Both the position numbers and the translations under genes were made by a program. Under the pieces are notes generated by a model. It was not told the origin of the DNA and made no database searches. It saw only the letters and a list, made by a program, of their open reading frames with translations. This document shows positions 4,964 to 5,890 of a stretch of DNA of 5,890 bases, one piece after another; the stretch's first letter is position 1; each line of letters begins with the position of its first letter. This stretch comes from Gammaproteobacteria bacterium UBA5338. GTDB lineage: Bacteria; Pseudomonadota; Gammaproteobacteria; Pseudomonadales; UBA5862. The stretch is taken from contig DHQM01000095.1 of assembly GCA_002408105.1 (NCBI GenBank), positions 1-5,890 of the forward strand, in the 5' to 3' direction.

Positions 4964-5890
4964 TTAGTGGCGGACCTGCTCAGCCTGTGCTGTCAGAGCG
5001 GCTTGCACCTCCCGGATCAGGCCCGGACCACGGTAGATGAGCCCAGTGTACAACTGCACCAAGCGGGCCCCGGCCGCCTGCTTGGCACAGGCGTCAGCTC
5101 CGGAGAAAATGCCCCCAGAGCCAATGATGGTCACCCTTCCCTGCAACCGTTCATGCAGTTGCGCAACCACCGCGGTGGAAGGCGACATCAGGGGTCGACC
5201 ACTGAGCCCACCGGCCTCCTTGGAGGCGGCGCTGCGCAGCCCTTCGCGAGCGGTGGTGGTGTTGGTTGCGATCACCCCATCGATTTCATGCTGCAGCAGT
5301 TCACCGGCCAAGTCAGCAACCTCATTGGCATCCAGGTCCGGCGCCACCTTCACCACGACTGGAACGTACTTGAGGTGGGTCGTGGCCAGTTGAGTCTGGC
5401 ATCCCTTGATTTCATCCAACAAGTGGGCAAAACCTGCGCCCTGCTGTAGCGTGCGCAGGCCCGGGGTGTTGGGTGACGAGAGGTTGACAGTGAAATACGA
5501 GGCAAACGGATACAAACGGCGCATGCAAGCGACGTAGTCCTGGTGCGCTCGCTCGACGGGTGTGTCGCGGTTCTTCCCGATGTTGATCCCGAGAATGCCG
5601 GTATATGTGGTGCGCGCCAGGGATCGCGCCATGGCGTCCATCCCCTGGTTGTTGAAGCCCATTCGATTCACCAGGGCATCATCCTCGTGCAGGCGGAACA
5701 ACCGCGGCCGCGGGTTGCCTGCCTGAGGCTTGGGAGTCACGGTGCCGACCTCAATGAACCCAAAACCCAGAGCCGCCAGGCCCTCAATGCAGGTGGCATC
5801 TTTATCCAACCCTGCTGCCACTCCGACCGGGTTGGGGAACTCTAGGCCCATGGCCTGGAGAGAAAGTGGCGAGGCGCTGCGCAGCGCCCC
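4964..5890 (-). CDS. pyrD: Dihydroorotate dehydrogenase, class 2 (quinone-linked), N-terminus outside window
   Basis: 308 codons are visible. The frame is open to the right edge, and residues before the internal Met at 5851 (ALRSASPLSLQA) read as PyrD, so that Met is not the start; about 30-40 residues, including the membrane-associating N-terminal helices, are missing. The enzyme oxidises dihydroorotate to orotate in pyrimidine synthesis, passing electrons from FMN to the quinone pool at the inner membrane. Counting from the Met at 5851: NPVGVAAGLDKD (7-18), NRMGFNNQG (62-70), and NLSSPNTPGLR (123-133), where Ser126 corresponds to the class 2 catalytic base (Ser175 of E. coli; class 1 enzymes use Cys). 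Lys167 in VVVKVAPDL, IIGSGGI (242-248) and LYTGLIYRGPGL (267-278) bind FMN phosphate and substrate. The stop is TAA at 4964-4966. All key residues are intact, so the gene should be functional. Confidence 0.96.
   Translation of the reverse strand, partial: GALRSASPLSLQAMGLEFPNPVGVAAGLDKDATCIEGLAALGFGFIEVGTVTPKPQAGNPRPRLFRLHEDDALVNRMGFNNQGMDAMARSLARTTYTGILGINIGKNRDTPVERAHQDYVACMRRLYPFASYFTVNLSSPNTPGLRTLQQGAGFAHLLDEIKGCQTQLATTHLKYVPVVVKVAPDLDANEVADLAGELLQHEIDGVIATNTTTAREGLRSAASKEAGGLSGRPLMSPSTAVVAQLHERLQGRVTIIGSGGIFSGADACAKQAAGARLVQLYTGLIYRGPGLIREVQAALTAQAEQVRH

Noticed and set aside
4964..5851. Start of pyrD at the ATG at 5851
   Set aside because: The codons upstream remain open to the window edge, read as PyrD sequence, and the protein would lack its N-terminal helices; no ribosome site precedes this ATG.
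1..5890. tRNA, rRNA, CRISPR array, attachment site or replication origin
   Set aside because: No regularly spaced repeats, cloverleaf-like segments, rRNA signatures or iterons were seen on either strand.

Overview
The window looks like chromosomal DNA of a fairly GC-rich gammaproteobacterium related to the Pseudomonas/Marinobacter/Halomonas group. The strongest clue is an intact ribosome modulation factor gene (rmf). Its product carries the C-terminal tail typical of Pseudomonas-type Rmf, and it lies tail to tail with pyrD, as I recall from Pseudomonas genomes. The organism is inferred from gene content only.

The left part (about 1-1900) is accessory DNA. It starts with the last 69 codons of an XRE-type helix-turn-helix regulator (+), followed by a hairpin terminator. 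Next, on the minus strand, comes the last piece of an Rhs gene: the end of the Rhs core, the DPxGL-18-DPxGL processing motif, and a cysteine-rich C-terminal domain that reads as a secreted phospholipase A2-like toxin. Immediately downstream is a gene for a three-helix membrane protein, positioned as the cognate immunity protein. The rest of the Rhs shell is missing. The gene is cut at about 1331, where it joins a decayed IS481-type transposase (minus strand) that has two clear frameshifts and one stop and is truncated at both ends.

The right part (about 1900-5890) holds intact genes. These are a 12-TM-type major facilitator transporter (+), a LOG/TIGR00730 family phosphoribohydrolase-like protein (-), a small glutaredoxin-like CxxC protein (-), rmf (+), and the 5'-truncated (by the window edge) class 2 dihydroorotate dehydrogenase gene pyrD (-). 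The MFS and LOG genes converge. The glutaredoxin and LOG genes are in the same direction and could be cotranscribed. The glutaredoxin gene and rmf diverge from a shared AT-rich promoter-like stretch. rmf and pyrD converge on a terminator region with two hairpins.

The genes do not form one pathway. pyrD, rmf and probably the glutaredoxin and LOG genes are housekeeping or stress genes. The Rhs tip and IS remnant mark an adjoining variable region. The most interesting element is the Rhs phospholipase A2-like tip with its unrecognised membrane-protein partner.
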